A stretch of 64,000 nt of DNA from Adiantum capillus-veneris (taxonomy: Eukaryota; Streptophyta; Polypodiopsida; Polypodiales; Pteridaceae). The notes under the pieces were generated by a model that was given only the letters and a program-made list of their open reading frames with translations, did not search any database and had not been told where the DNA came from. Location of the stretch: contig CM043959.1 of the NCBI GenBank assembly GCA_014529385.2, positions 14,509,809 to 14,573,808 on the forward strand. Direction: 5' to 3'. Within the stretch, counting starts at the first letter, position 1. Each line of letters begins with the position of its first letter. Shown here one piece after another: positions 44,572 through 56,990 of this stretch. The translations under genes and the position numbers were made by a program.

Positions 44572-46002
44572 AAAATAGCTTGTTAGAGAAGGCTAATCGT
44601 CTTTCTTTATGGTACAAATTGAGTACATCACTTTGTTCTTATTGGAGAGTTTGTAAGGTCTTTCTTAGACTCCCTTATACTATCAACTTAATGATTACAT
44701 CTTAAGGTATTTTCCTTTTAAAGCAGCAAATTTATTTATTAGCTTTGTATCTTTTAATTCTAGAAGAGTGTGTGAAAAGCCTCTTATGGGCTTGGCACGA
44801 CTTAAAAATTGGACTCTATAAAAAAGAGGAGTCTATTTTTTTCTTTTTCTCATTGGTGAAAAAATCCTCTCACTTAATTGATTTTCCTTACAAGAAAATA
44901 TTTTTTTTTACAAAAGTATCCTTTTAGCTTATATGTCATATAGTAAGGACTTGTAAGGAGTTTAAGAAGTTATAAGAAGAGACATATGGCTTGTAAGAAA
45001 AAGCATGTGAATTGTAAGAAGAGACCTAAAAATTGTAAGAAGAAGCATGACAAGTGTAAGGAAATGTATAGTAAAACATGTGAATAATTAGAAGAGAGTT
45101 GACAATTGTAAGAAGAAGCATTAGAAGTGTAAGGAAAATCGTGTGAATTGTAAGAAGAGACTTATCAAATTGTAAGAAAAAGCATGAGAAGTGTAAGGAG
45201 ATGTAAAAACAATCATGTGAAGTAAAAAAGCATGAGGTATAAGAATGTGTAAGAACAAGCTTGTGTTGCATTAAGGATCTATCTGGCTCAAACTAAAACT
45301 GAGTAAATTTGTTAGCTTAACTATTAAACTAAAATCTATAAGAGCTTTCGAAACCATTGCTATATGGTAAAAACCTCCTTTTCAGGAAATTATCATGTAG
45401 ATATCCATACTACACCTTATCCTTAATCTTTTGTCACCCTCATAACCTTCTAAGAAGACCCATTCTTTCTCTCTAAGCAACTTCAAATTCTCCCCTCCCT
45501 TGCACGCATACATAGTTTTAGCTCTAGAGCCTTAAACTTCATCTCCCCTTTACCCTTGTCTTCTCTCTTCAAATAGGTTTGAAAAATATCTTACCAAATC
45601 TTTAAAAAAATCTTAACCTTTGGTTTCAAACATCCTTCTCCCTAGCAACGGGCTTTCTCTCCAAAATCCTAGCTTTTTTGTTCTCAAGATTCCCTTCTCC
45701 TTGCCCCATTTCTTACCGTGGATCTTACGTATTTCTAATTATCCCCATCTTCTTATGCTATTCTCATCTATCTCCCCCATTCCCTCAAGTTCCTCTTGGA
45801 TTACTTGACCACTTCAAGCTCGTGCACTTGAAAAACACCACATTTGAAGAAGAAGAGGTAAAAGACGAAGAAGAAGAAGAAGAGGCCCATCCTTTCTTAA
45901 GCACCTCTCTCTCTCCCCTCTATAACCAACCTTGTCAAGGAAACCAAGAGAAATAAGTCAAGGATTTCTAACCAAGATCGCATTGAGACAAGAAGCTGTC
46001 AA

Positions 46003-46060
<58 letters not shown>

Positions 46061-46061
46061 C
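46003..46061. repeat. (TC)n(TA)n microsatellite
   Basis: A CT run is followed directly by about 12 TA units, shortly before the copy C LTR. Confidence 0.95.
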
Positions 46062-46178
46062 AAACAACTAGTAGTCCTTTCTTTTGATTAGAGGTATGCC
46101 TAAACTCCATCTTACAAATTTAATAAGAAATGCACTCACATACTCAAACACAAGAGGACTGCATAATATTTATTACAT

Positions 46179-48282
46179 TGTAAGTTTAGGTATTTTAAAG
46201 TCATATCACTTATTCATATCATCTTTAAGAATTATAGATAAGGTTGTAAGAACTTATATATTTGCATAAAATTTATCATGCATTTATCAAATGATTTTAT
46301 CTCACAAAATTCTAAGAATGGTAGAAAGTATTATTACATCACGCATTCATACCTGTCATTTGTAATAAGGTAATCCATGACCATAACATATACTGAGAAA
46401 GTATAATATTAAAATCATTGCATTCATCCCACTCAATATGTAAAAAAGAGTGTATTTTTACCTTATCATTCTTGCCTTATTTTCTCAAGTTTTTATTTGG
46501 GGATTTAGAGGGGTGTAAGGGATGACTCCTACGGAGATACCTGATAGGTTCGAGGGGGGGGGTGGGGGGGGGGGGGGGGGGGGGGGGGGTCACCTAAAAA
46601 AATGTAACCTATCATGTGAGTTCAATAGAAGGATATTTAAAGTTCTTTAAACTTACAAAAATATATACATAGATAGATACTATTTTTTTAATATTTGAAA
46701 CAAAATTACAAAATTTATATGAAAAGGGTGCGTTATATTCTTAAAAAGATTCACAAAAGGGGGGTTTTATACACATGCTTTGAATCCATGTGATATGGTA
46801 GTTGAACACATAGTGAACCCCTCAAGCTCATAGGTGATTGTAGTTAGAATTCCCATTGCTTCCATAACATGACTCATAAATCACATTGGATGTAAACAAG
46901 GTACTACAAAGTAATTTAGGAAAACATGGAGTTAAACTATAAGGTGAAGATGAAAGAAAACTATAAAACTTCATTGCAATACATTGTCTTTCTCTAAAGG
47001 ACATTGTTTAAAATTATTAGGAATAAGAAAATTGATAATTCATAACAGGTAATCATAAGGCGTACACTAGAAATGAAAAGAAACTTGAGAGGATTTGGAC
47101 AAGCATAGCCCAATGCAACACATATGGACAAGTAGTATTACCTTACTACTTTGATTGGTTTAAATAACGGAGACTAAGGACACTTGGGGAGCTCCAACAA
47201 GAAGGATGATTCTTTGTTGATAGAATGGGTAACTATTGAGCTTATGTGTTTTAACTTTCCAAGGTCAATGTTCATTCATACCTTGGTTTAGAATCAATGG
47301 TTGTGACATGTTTGGCGAGGTGTTATACGCATGGAGTCATTGGAATGTGATAATTGGTGATCAAAAGTATTATGTATTGGGATGAAGATGTGCATAATTA
47401 AGGAGTTTTTTTTATTTGCTTACATGAAAACAATGAATCAAGAAAGGATAGGAACCATGTGGGATATCCCGCTTGTCCAAACTAGCTTGGACTATAGCTC
47501 CACCTCTAAGTATAAATTTAAGGAACCTTAAAGTGGCATTTAATCCTTTCCTACACTTATCTAACTAAATTGGAAATCTATGAAGGAGCTACCATGGATC
47601 GGTAAAGACCTTAGTCAATTAGGGCCTGTCAGGTAAACACTCTGTTGAAAAGAGGGGAGTATGCTTGATAAGTATACATTCCAAGGATATGTAATGGTTG
47701 CTTGATGCAATGGACTATTTGACGGTCTTCAATTAATTTCCTTGCCTTCAGTTTATCTGCCTAGTCGGATAATATGAACTTGGAAATATACATTTACCAA
47801 AAGGTTTAGTGGGTGGGTGGATCCAAAGGGTAATATGGTGGAAAGTGATCTCAAGATATTTATGCTTCAAAGAAATATTCTTTAAGTGAATGGATTCCTA
47901 TCTATGAATGGGTTAAAAACCGGATAAAGGATTGTAAGTTGCAAGTAATCACCCTTCTCTTAGGGAAACATGATAATTATGATGCTCAGACCATTTGAGG
48001 AAAAGGGATTATCAACCTTGAACCAAGGAGGATTAATAGCGTGCTTTAAGCCAGTCGACCCTGACTGATAGCACGACCTAGTTTGAAAATTTTGTCTTAT
48101 TAGGCAGAGAAGAGCAACATATATATTGAATTGGGAGGGATATTCAACTAAAGGAAAATTTAAATATGTTGGAATAGATTTTGGAATCCCCTTGAGTTGG
48201 CACTTGAGGAAAAAGAGTCTGACTTAGTGTTAGTCTCAATTTGGAGGGATGTCTAGGGTTTAGGGAAGCTCATGGCCGCACA
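46179..48282 (+). repeat. 5' LTR of Q copy C (~2.1 kb)
   Basis: Starts TGTAAGTTTAGG and ends GCCGCACA, with the PBS four bases on. It is homologous to 26462-26761 joined to 37929-40206. It contains a long G run (46564-46589). No coding is supported. Confidence 0.75.
46553..46589. repeat. Poly-G tract (10 G, T, 26 G)
   Basis: An uninterrupted run of 26 G after a 10-G run. The homologous site in the other LTR (about 38050-38085) has only GGGGGGAGC, so the expansion is specific to this copy or an assembly artefact. Confidence 0.95.
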
Positions 48283-48286
48283 AAAG

Positions 48287-48304
48287 TGGTATTAGAGCAT
48301 GGTT
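48287..48304 (+). other. Primer-binding site of Q copy C
   Basis: TGGTATTAGAGCATGGTT, close to the initiator-Met site and to the copy B site at 40209. Confidence 0.82.
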
Positions 48305-48710
48305 TGGTAACCGTTCTTGGGCAGAATGGAAAAATTTATAATTGGGTTTATGGCCAAGTGGAATATATGGATAAAGCTTTGAAAAGGAGTTGTTGTATTG
48401 ATTTAGAATCTAGTAAATAAGCAAGTGATTGCACTTGTGAATTGACACTTGAAAGTGTTCCAGATGGAACTGTGATTGAAACTTTACTTATTTTCTCCCC
48501 CTTGGGATCAAAATAAAGGACAAGGCTTGGTGTTGTAACACAAGACGATAAGTCAAATTTTATAAGTATTTTGGAAGAAAAGGATTAACGTAGTTTGACT
48601 AAGTGAAGGATTTTTTTTCAAAAAGAACCAAGTTAAGGATCAAAGAAATCTAGTTAAGTAAAAAGTAGAGAAGTCGTGGTATAATTTAGCAGATAATTTC
48701 AAAAATTCAA

Positions 48711-51700
48711 ATGGTTTGGATCTCTCAAGTAGAAGAAGTTTGTAGAATAGTTCACAAGAGAATGGAAGTAGCCATGCCAAATGAAAAATTATCCATGTTA
48801 CAACAGATTAATGAGCTCGCCTTTCTAGTAGAAGGAGATACCCTTCTCAACAAGAAATGCATAACCAGTGGATCAAATAGAGTTACTCAAATAATCCTAT
48901 GGGGTCAATAATTCTATGTAAACAATTTAGGTTGCTATGATGAGATGAAAGTTAGGACTTGGACCCTGACTGATACTGTATTCTTCATTCTTATACCCCA
49001 AAATTTCAAAGCAAACTACTACTTGTAATATCCAATTTATCCTATGAAAAAATATATATCTATCATAGCAAGATCCTTTAGTTAGACCTTTTCTACATTC
49101 TCCTTGGAAAGAAATTAGGGAAGCCGTTTATAGTTGATCTTGCATCTCCTTAATTTGCATTCACTCATTGATATATGGATCTTTGAACTTAGGATCAATA
49201 ATACTAAATATTCTCTCTTGAATAAAATCTTTTAACTTTGGTAAGAATAGGTTTTGTGCTAGTTTTTTTGTTAACTAAGTAGACACCACACATAGTTATA
49301 ATGCTACCTTGTCAAAGGGTATGCCATCAAGTCACCCTTGTGATTGTACCAGTAGTTGTATCTAAAATCCCTACAATCTTGGTAGAACAAGTCCCACCTC
49401 TTAGTCTTATAGTGCAAGCTCCACCCATTGTTGAGGATACTGCCTCTCGACTAGTTGTAGTATTGGTGGAACCTCCTAACCTTCTTATAGCCCAAGTAGC
49501 AGCCAAAGACTTTGGGTGAGACAAAAATCTCAAGACATTATTACAATCGGTTATTCAAATAAAAGACTATTTTCTCCTTGTAGTATATAATCATGTAGCC
49601 TAGGCAATAATCAATAGAGCTAAGCTAGAAGGACTAGGAAATATGTAATTGAAGCTAAACTATAAGTCTTGCAATGTGGCCAAAGTAACTCATGGGTGGG
49701 AAGATTTGACATATCATTTACAAGAATGCTACTTTCTCCTAAATTACAAAACCACAAAGATGAACGAATTTCTCTTACTTCATAGAGACAAAAGCATTGA
49801 TGTTTATTATGAATAATTTGTTAAGCTTTCTAGATATGCTTCTCTTACATTCAAAGAGCATAAATTGAGTCTTTTTTTTTTAAAGGAAAAAAAAAACAAA
49901 ACTCACAATTATGAGTGAATTATATTGATCAGCCAAAATTACAAGGTTTTGTCATGCTCAAGTTAAGCCATGACAACATCCAGGAATCATAATTACACCA
50001 GCTATTAGGGCATCCACTCCTATCGATGGCCAAGGTTTGCCCCCGTCCCAGGTATTCTGTCTACTGACAACAAGACACAAGTAGTCCTAAACCAATCCTC
50101 CGAGTGATGCTTGCGCTTGAGTGCCCATATAGCACTTTGCTTTCCTGTATAATTTCTGCGAAGCTTGCCACCTCAAATCCTCCTTCAAAAACATGGCGGT
50201 TCCTTGTTTGCCATACATTATGAAAGAAGAAGTATTTGACAATCTGGGTGCTGACGAGGAGTGCAGGACTACGTGATTTTTTACCTCCAAAGCATAGGTC
50301 AGTCTTGAAAAACCTAATTTTCCATGTTCTCTGGACCCACTTGCATACTTTCCCTGTGAGGCCTTTTATAGCTGGGCAGTCCATGAAAAGGTGGGCCAGA
50401 TCTTCACTAGTCAACCTGCACCCCAAGCATCGATCTGACCCAATCCCTCTCTACTGAAACTTCACACCCATCGATAGAGCACCCCAAATAACCTTCCATA
50501 AGAAAACCTTCATTTACTTTGGAACCTTTGGCTTCCATATGTTCTCCATTACATGCTCCCACCTTTCCTTCGGCCATTGCTTTTTCCATAGCTTATTAAA
50601 GGGGCTAGACCAATTCTTCTTTTGCATCATTGTCTGATAAATGATTATTGTATGGGGTTTCCCCAAGAGACTGCTTCCGGGCCATTTCCAGGCTTTCCAG
50701 TCCAACTCCGAGTCACAGATTGGCATCACTAGATTGTCAAGTTCTTTCATCACTTTGTGGACAAGCAAGACCTCCAAGCTATTGAGTTCGTACTGGGAAA
50801 TCATAAGGTCAATGGTTTTCCAACTCTTGTTGACATTGTCCCAAAAGTGCTCAAGTCGATCAGACCCTTATTATTCAGCTTCCTTGCTATCTCAATCCAA
50901 TAGGGAGTTTGTGGCGGATCTACAAATTTGGAGAGACAGGGGGACCAATGTAGGATGGAGTTCTTGAAGTATCTGGCTTCTTCCCCCCACTTTAAGACTC
51001 CTGCTACTCTATTGAATTTTCTTACCAATTCTCCTGTGTTGTTAATGTAGACCACGCTGGGACAAGCAGCTTGTCATGAACCTCCACCCATGTCCACTTT
51101 CCTCCCTTCGAGCCAAGTTTAGCTGCTTCTATCATATTTGTAATCATAACTGCCCAAACTTGATCCTGTTCAAATTTGGTGCAACAAGGTTCTACATGGG
51201 TCACGGGGTTAAGAATCCGGAGGCCTCCTTGATTCCCCAAGCTGAGCAACCTAGTTGAGCCGTTTTATCCTTGGGCTTGAAGGAGAGTTAGCTAATGAAT
51301 CAGATACTCCCAATATGGTTTCCTTCGTTGGTGCCATGGTCAAAGCCAAGGCCAAGCTTAGGATCCTTTTCAAAAGTGGTTTTAATTGAGGATGGAAGCA
51401 TGATGCACCTCCTTATTAGGAACAAATCTGGCACCAAGGATTTCTAGGGTTCAAAGGCCAACTACTCGACATTACCCTACTCCTTAGTTTACTAGAATGA
51501 ATGCACTTCCCATCAATTAGAGTGACAAAGAGATTCAATGCTTTGGATGCTATGAATGGGGACACATGAAGGCTGATTGCTCTAAGAACAAGAAGTTTCT
51601 ATTTCATCACCAACCTCTAACTCCTCAAAATCAATACATGACTTCAAAACGTCCTCCTCAATTGAATCAAGGGAGGAAAATTAGGAATCCTCAAGTTGGA

Positions 51701-51880
51701 GAAGGGAAACCAACTCAAGTCAAGACCCCACTTGCAAATCAAAATTTTGGGCAGAGTAAATTCATCAATCCTACTCAAGTAGATATAATAAACTATGTTT
51801 CGGTCAAAGAAGAGATGGAAGAGCGAGCTCAAATTTATGTTGGCATGGATCCAAGTGGATGAAATCTAAAATTTTCAATC
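48711..51880 (+). pseudogene. gag of Q copy C, split by a LINE
   Basis: Capsid gene. The start at 48711 (MVWISQVEEVCRIVHKRM) is open for 66 codons. The capsid domain continues at 49550-49871, is interrupted by the LINE (49872-51254), and resumes at 51255. A well-kept CCHC zinc knuckle is at 51539-51580: CFGCYEWGHMKADC, with all four ligands. The segment 51566-51862 downstream is open for 98 codons. The intact knuckle shows this copy is less worn than copy A, whose knuckle lost two cysteines. Confidence 0.83.
49872..51254 (-). mobile_element. 5'-truncated LINE insertion
   Basis: The minus-strand fragment holds only the end of a LINE ORF2: LGNQGGLRILNPVTHVEPCC (RT C-terminal part, about 51190-51250), WPKERWEHVMENIWKPKVPK, and a zinc-binding RT-associated motif RCLGCRLTSEDLAHLFMDC (about 50370-50420) with CxxC..H..C. 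A poly-A run (T run 49872-49880 on the plus strand) marks its 3' end. A short direct repeat TTGAGTC (49865-49871) / TTGAGCC (51255-51261) flanks it. Compared with copy B, the gag sequence is continuous once the insertion is set aside. Several stops are present. Confidence 0.87.
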
Positions 51881-51899
51881 CTTGAAGCTCAAGGACCTT

Positions 51900-52160
51900 A
51901 TGACGATAAGCCGCCAACATTCCACATTGATTTTGGAACTTCACACACTTTTTTGTCTCTAAACACCCTAGAAAGATTGCAAGTCATTCCACATCCCACT
52001 GGACGTAAGCTTCACTTAACAAATGGATCCATTATTTATGTAAAGAAATAGATCATTGACCTGCATTTTAGCCAAAAGGCCACCCACCCAAGCAAAGGTT
52101 TAGAATCCTTAAGATTGGTAAGTTTGAAGGGCTTTTAGGGATGGATTGGTTAAGCAAGTA
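51900..52160 (+). pseudogene. Aspartic protease of Q copy C
   Basis: Reads TFHIDFGTSHTFLS, then LERLQVIPHPTGRKLHLTNG, the gypsy protease active-site region; Phe replaces Ser/Thr after the catalytic Asp. It is followed by MGKFEGLLGMDWLSK-like sequence near 52120-52160. Confidence 0.78.
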
Positions 52161-52349
52161 GAGGGGAACAAGGCCAAGTTTAAAGTAGAGCTAGAAAAAC
52201 TCCCTTAAAAAATAGTCAAGAAAGAGAGTTTTTAATTTATGTCCTTAAACTCAATAAACCAAAGTCAAAACAACCTATAGGATTAGAACCGGAATGATTA
52301 AGTGAGTATCAAGATATCCTAAGGAATTAACAAATATTCAGTCCTTAGG

Positions 52350-53640
52350 AAATTAACCCATGAGATTGAGCTTATTCTTGGTGCCCAACCCACAGCTATA
52401 TCCCCCTATAAGATATCTCTATCCAAGGCACTAGAGCTAAAGAATCAACTAACCAAACTCTTGAAGCAGGGATTCATCAAACCTAGTGTTTCTCCCTGGG
52501 GTGCTCTTGTGCTATTCCAATGAACAAAGTATGGGACTTATAGGCCTTGCATAGATTTTAAAGGTTTAATTAGTGTACAATTAAGAACAAATACCCAGTA
52601 CCTTGTATCTGTGAGCTACTTGACCAACTTGGTTGTTCTAAATATTACTCCAAGACAAATCTCAAGTCAAGATACTATCAAGCTAGAATCAAGGAGGAAG
52701 ATATTCCCAAGACATCCTTCAACACCAGGTTCAAGCATTATGAGTTATACCCTTTGGTTTAACTAATGCCCTTACCATCTTCAATTACCTCATGAAAGAT
52801 CTCTTCAAAAATGATGTAAATGAATCTATCTTCAATGACATTTTGTTTTACTTGAAAACCAAAGAAGATCATGGGTGACATCTACGATATGTCTTGGCAA
52901 TCCTCAAAAATGCCAAGCTTTATGCCAAGCATAGCAAATGCTCCTTCTATGTAGAGAAAGTTGCATATCTGCTATTCATTGTTTCTAAAGAGGGCCTTTC
53001 TCCTAATCCTGCCAAGGTCAAACCTATAGTCAATTGGCCAATTCCCAAGTCAATATAAAAAATGCAAGGTTTTCTTGGTCTCACCGGATGGTGTTGGATT
53101 TTTCTCCAAAATTGTGCCCTCATTACAAGACCTCTCACCAATATCACCAAGAAAAATGAGCCTTTACATGGTCAAAAGGAAGAAACCTTGCCGTTAATGA
53201 GCTGAAGGAGATTGTAGCCAGTGAACCTATCTTGAAGCTTCCAAATTTTGACAATCTTTTGAAGTTATAGTGGATGCCTGTCTCTAAGGAATAGGTGGAA
53301 TTCTCTAGCAAGAAGGTCACCACATAGCATATGGATCATGACAACTTAGGCTCCATAAGAAGGATTATAGACCTTGAATTATTAGTAGTAGTCCATGCGC
53401 TCAAGACATGGCAACATTATCTACTAGGTTAAGCATTTGGGCTTATTATTGACTACAAAAGTATTCAATGGATCTTCACCCAAGACAAACTTAATATGCA
53501 ACCAAGGCGTTGGGTTGAGTATCTACAAGAGTTCACTTTTGAAGATCAAATTCTAACCAGGTAAGAGCAATCAAGCTACAAATGTCCTAAGCCAAAATTT
53601 AACCACTCATGCTATTGTTCTTATTACTTCTACCTTGACT
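52350..53640 (+). pseudogene. RT and RNase H of Q copy C
   Basis: Readable across shifts: KYPVPCICELLDQLG, ARIKEEDIPKTSFNTRFKHY, PFGLTNALTIFNYLMKDLF and FNDILFYLKT. In the last, the Y-x-D-D catalytic motif is lost. The RNase H part (52960-53500) follows with NWPIPKSI and a short WSKG-type segment. Copy A keeps some segments better, and neither is functional. Confidence 0.83.
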
Positions 53641-53658
53641 AAACAAATCTAGAGAGCT

Positions 53659-54640
53659 TTGCCAGTTGATGGCCAGTTTAGGACAATAATCCATGAAATT
53701 CAAGCCTATGCCCACAAGAAACAATTAAAAGAGTACTTAATCCAAGATACATTGTTATCCTACAAGAAGTGGATATCAATACCCAAATATCTAAGGTTAC
53801 CCATTCTAAAAGAAGCACGTGAGTCACCTCTTACAGCTCACCCAGGTTATCACAAGATGGTAACTTCCCTTAAGAAAAATTTCTTTGGGCCTCAAATGGA
53901 GAAAGATCCATCCAAATACACTACAAAGTGCCTAGTTTGCGAAAAGGTAAAAGCAAAGAAAGTAAAGATGCTAGAGAATTTGCAACCACTTGAAATTCCA
54001 AAAATGAAGTGGGAATACATGAGTATGGATTTGGTCTTAGGATTGTTGAAGACCACATGGAGATATAATTTAATCATTGTGGTGGTAGACAAGTTAACTA
54101 AGGTTTCTCACTTTACCCTAGTAAAAATCATCACCACAATAGTAGATATTGCCCAGGTTTTTGTAAAAGAGATTGTTAGGTTGCATGAGATTCTAGCTAG
54201 GATCATCAATGAGATCAAGACACCAAATTCACCTCTAACTTCTAACAAGCTATGTTTTAATCTTTAGGGACAACTCATTCTCATTTTTGCTTATCACCCA
54301 AAAATTCATGGAAAAATGGAAAGACTCAGTCATGTGATTGAAGATGTGTTAAGATCTTGTTGTACTCCAACCTCTTCGTAGATCAAGTATCTACCCTTAG
54401 TGGAATTTTCCTATAGCTCATCCTACCATCATAGTTTGGGCATGTCACTCTTCAAGGCTCTTCATGGTTAGGATTGTCCGATTCCCTTTGAATGGCAAAT
54501 CCCAATCCCCCAATACCCATTGCTAGTGACAAGTTTTTTTGTGCAACTAAGAAAATGCTTAAAAATTTTATGGATGCTTGCCAACTTTCTAAAAGAAGTT
54601 GCATATGTATATGGCAGCATATGTATATGCCATATACATT
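53659..54640 (+). pseudogene. Integrase of Q copy C
   Basis: The frame 53659-54267 is open for 202 codons, the longest in the LTR elements here. The zinc domain has AHPGYHKM and KCLVCEKVKA (HHCC complete). The core has KWEYMSMDLVLGLL with the first Asp, VVVDKLTKVSHFTL, and a degraded second Asp site. A frame change at about 54265 leads to AYHPKIHGKMERLSHVIEDV and YLPLVEFSYSSSYHHSLGM. Similarity fades in 54490-54640, and family P sequence starts near 54870. Confidence 0.85.
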
Positions 54641-55029
54641 CTCAAGTGTGCTCGTTCAAGGTCGCCGTTACGCACATATCTCATTGAGGGGTTGGACCCT
54701 TGGTTGCAGCATCATGGTTTTCTAAGATATCTTGTACATAATGTAGATATGTTTTTGAGTCTCAATAAGACAAGTGTAAGTATAGAGAATCGTCTCTCCT
54801 GCACAAAAACGTGATCTGTGTAGTAGCCCATGATGTTGGAAAATTTGTGTATATGTTGTAAGTTTGGTGTACCATTGATGGAATTGAAACTATTGGATTT
54901 CTCAATGGGAGTAGATTCAAAAGGTACTATGATTTTCTAAGCTAGGAAGAGTTGCAAGCCATCCATATAAAGCAGGAAGCCAAGAAATAAGCAGAGATTA
55001 AATGATACAAGCCCAAGCTGGGGCTGGAG

Positions 55030-55450
55030 AATAACAACAACACCTTAGATGCTAATGAGAGGCTAATTTGGGGATCGTGCAAGCATTTTTTGAGGAAATC
55101 GATGATGATTCAGTAGAATCTGAGTCACCTCTGTGATACCTGATTGAGCTAAAAAGCCCCTATGGAAAAGTGTTGTATAATGTCTCGTTAGATACGAGAG
55201 CTTAACATAACTTGTTGTCATATGGAGTATGGTGTCAGCAGTTAGGAAAGCCATCCTTATCTAAGAGCAACTTCTAAGTCAATGATATAAATAAGAAGAG
55301 AACCAGTATCTTTGGAATCTTGCATACCCCTATCATCTATGACAACAGGACCGTTATTCAAAGCTTCTAAGTCATTCTTGCTAGAACGATGGAGGGTAAT
55401 ATAAACCTAAGGTGCAAGTGGATGTTTGTAACTAAATGCACAATTGATTG
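55030..55450 (+). pseudogene. Downstream protease-like domain of P2
   Basis: Retropepsin-like relic. SLDTRA, then NLLSYGVW and QLGKPSL can be read across shifts near 55185-55260, matching P1 at 34225-34270. P2 keeps 11 bases that P1 lost next to the active-site motif. Both share D-T-R-A instead of D-T-G-A. Confidence 0.68.
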
Positions 55451-55622
55451 GGGGACTAGGAGTGTCACAACACAAATGCCAACTCTTAGCCCGCCGCCGG
55501 CCGCTCAAGAAATGGCATTGGAATTAATGCCTCTTATAAATACAAGAGACAATCAAGAAACATAGATTTAAAGGGTTAGAACATCCTCTCCTCTAGCACA
55601 ACTCTCTGAAGCTACAACTTCC

Positions 55623-56291
55623 ATGACCAAGGTTGACAGCAACACACCTAAGACTAAGCTTAAAATGACAAAACAAATATATCCATGGATTCCAAAGGCT
55701 TCAATGTCAATTCCTCCTACTCCTAAATTTGAGTCAAAAAAGGGGCCTCGTAGCAGATCGCTACCTAGAGCAAAAAAATACAAAGTCATTTTGCATTGGG
55801 TATCTAAACAACTTTTAGAATCTGAGGGTTACTACGAGGAAAATGATCAAATCTGGGTACCTAAAAGTAAGCCGTGTTCTTCCCAGATGCCCACAGTATA
55901 TGTAGCCCCAAAGTTGATTGAGGATCATAAAAAAGGAAAGGACACAAATCGCTCTACACCTGACTCAAAGCTACTTTGGATTCCAAAGCAAGATCACTCT
56001 TTTCCATCTAGCTCAAGAAGGAGTGAGACACGTGCAGCTTCAGGCTTCTCATGCAATTTGTCCATCAACACAGGAGCTTGCGCACAACCTCCACCCACCC
56101 ACAAAGCTATAAAAAGAACCTACACCTCCCATGTTGGTACAATACCTATAGTTCGTTCTTGGGAGAGTACCTTACCACCTCTGCAGCTTGATGAACCACC
56201 AAAAGTGGTAGAGCACTATTGGCAAAATACCTCAACTGTTGCTTATTGGAATAGTTGGTTCCAAAGGGTTATGACATCCTTTCAAAGATAG
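55623..56291 (+). CDS. W-[IV]-P-K repeat ORF of P2, 222 codons, open
   Basis: Function unknown. The ORF is uninterrupted from ATG 55623 and homologous to the broken P1 frames at 34560-35315. It repeats a tryptophan motif: YPWIPKASMS, DQIWVPKSKP and LLWIPKQDHS, plus LHWVSKQ. It is otherwise basic and S/P-rich, and ends SWESTLPPLQL ... WNSWFQRVMTSFQR. It follows the protease-like relic and precedes a purine tract at 56302-56314. The motif resembles W-V-P-K words seen in some Copia polyproteins, but placement after a gypsy integrase is unusual. Being open while its neighbours are broken may be chance. Confidence 0.6.
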   Translation: MTKVDSNTPKTKLKMTKQIYPWIPKASMSIPPTPKFESKKGPRSRSLPRAKKYKVILHWVSKQLLESEGYYEENDQIWVPKSKPCSSQMPTVYVAPKLIEDHKKGKDTNRSTPDSKLLWIPKQDHSFPSSSRRSETRAASGFSCNLSINTGACAQPPPTHKAIKRTYTSHVGTIPIVRSWESTLPPLQLDEPPKVVEHYWQNTSTVAYWNSWFQRVMTSFQR

Positions 56292-56558
56292 GATCTACCC
56301 TAGGAAGGGGTGGATGCAACTTGGTGTGTACCTTCCTATAAACCTCCTCTCAACCTTCCTTCCCTAACCTATTAATTGCTAAAGGGCCAAGGAAGTGTAT
56401 ATATATATATTCTTCAACACAGATTACAATAAATAAACAAGCAAAAGAGCAAGAGCAAACCAAAAAGAGAAAAACATAAACAAATTCCACAAATCACAAT
56501 GACACATCATGTGCACTTACCAATCCAAGAATTATAGAAAGCTAGTCAAAATCTATCT

Positions 56559-56990
56559 GTGTTTATAGATATGGCTCGTTCATCCACTTCATCCACTAGT
56601 CCAATTGAAGAGAGGTATCCTTTTTCTTTAAGTCAAGTCTGTCACTTGTGCTACCCGATTATTTCTTTAGAATGGGACCAAATAGAGCTACTAGACAATG
56701 AAAGGAGCTTGCACAAGTTAGAGTGGCTGATACGCCTATTGACCATGTGTGATCCCATCCAAGACATGCACCCCATTGCCTAGATTTATCCCTTCGCATA
56801 GGCTGACCATCCACGCCTAGTGAAGTTCCTAGTTACTGTGTGAGGAGGATGACGCGGACATTGTAGATGATTGGATCAATGTGAGTCATGGTATGACTGA
56901 GGATGACTTCATTTTTCTAGATGATGAGGATAGCGGCTTACCCTTAGTGCTTCCAACCAATCTATATAATATCCTCTTACCTTGATTCTA
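56559..56990 (+). pseudogene. Conserved 3' ORF of P2
   Basis: Homologue of 35532-35990: MFIDMARSSTSSTSPIEERY and LEWLIRLLTMCDPIQ. Open to 56781, then broken. Function is unknown. Its conservation between P1 and P2 is the main evidence that it was coding. Confidence 0.65.

Noticed and set aside
45026-45271. Minus-strand Phe/Leu-rich frame suggesting a membrane protein
   Set aside because: It is antisense to a degenerate TGTAAGAAGAAGCATG array and is repeat-derived.
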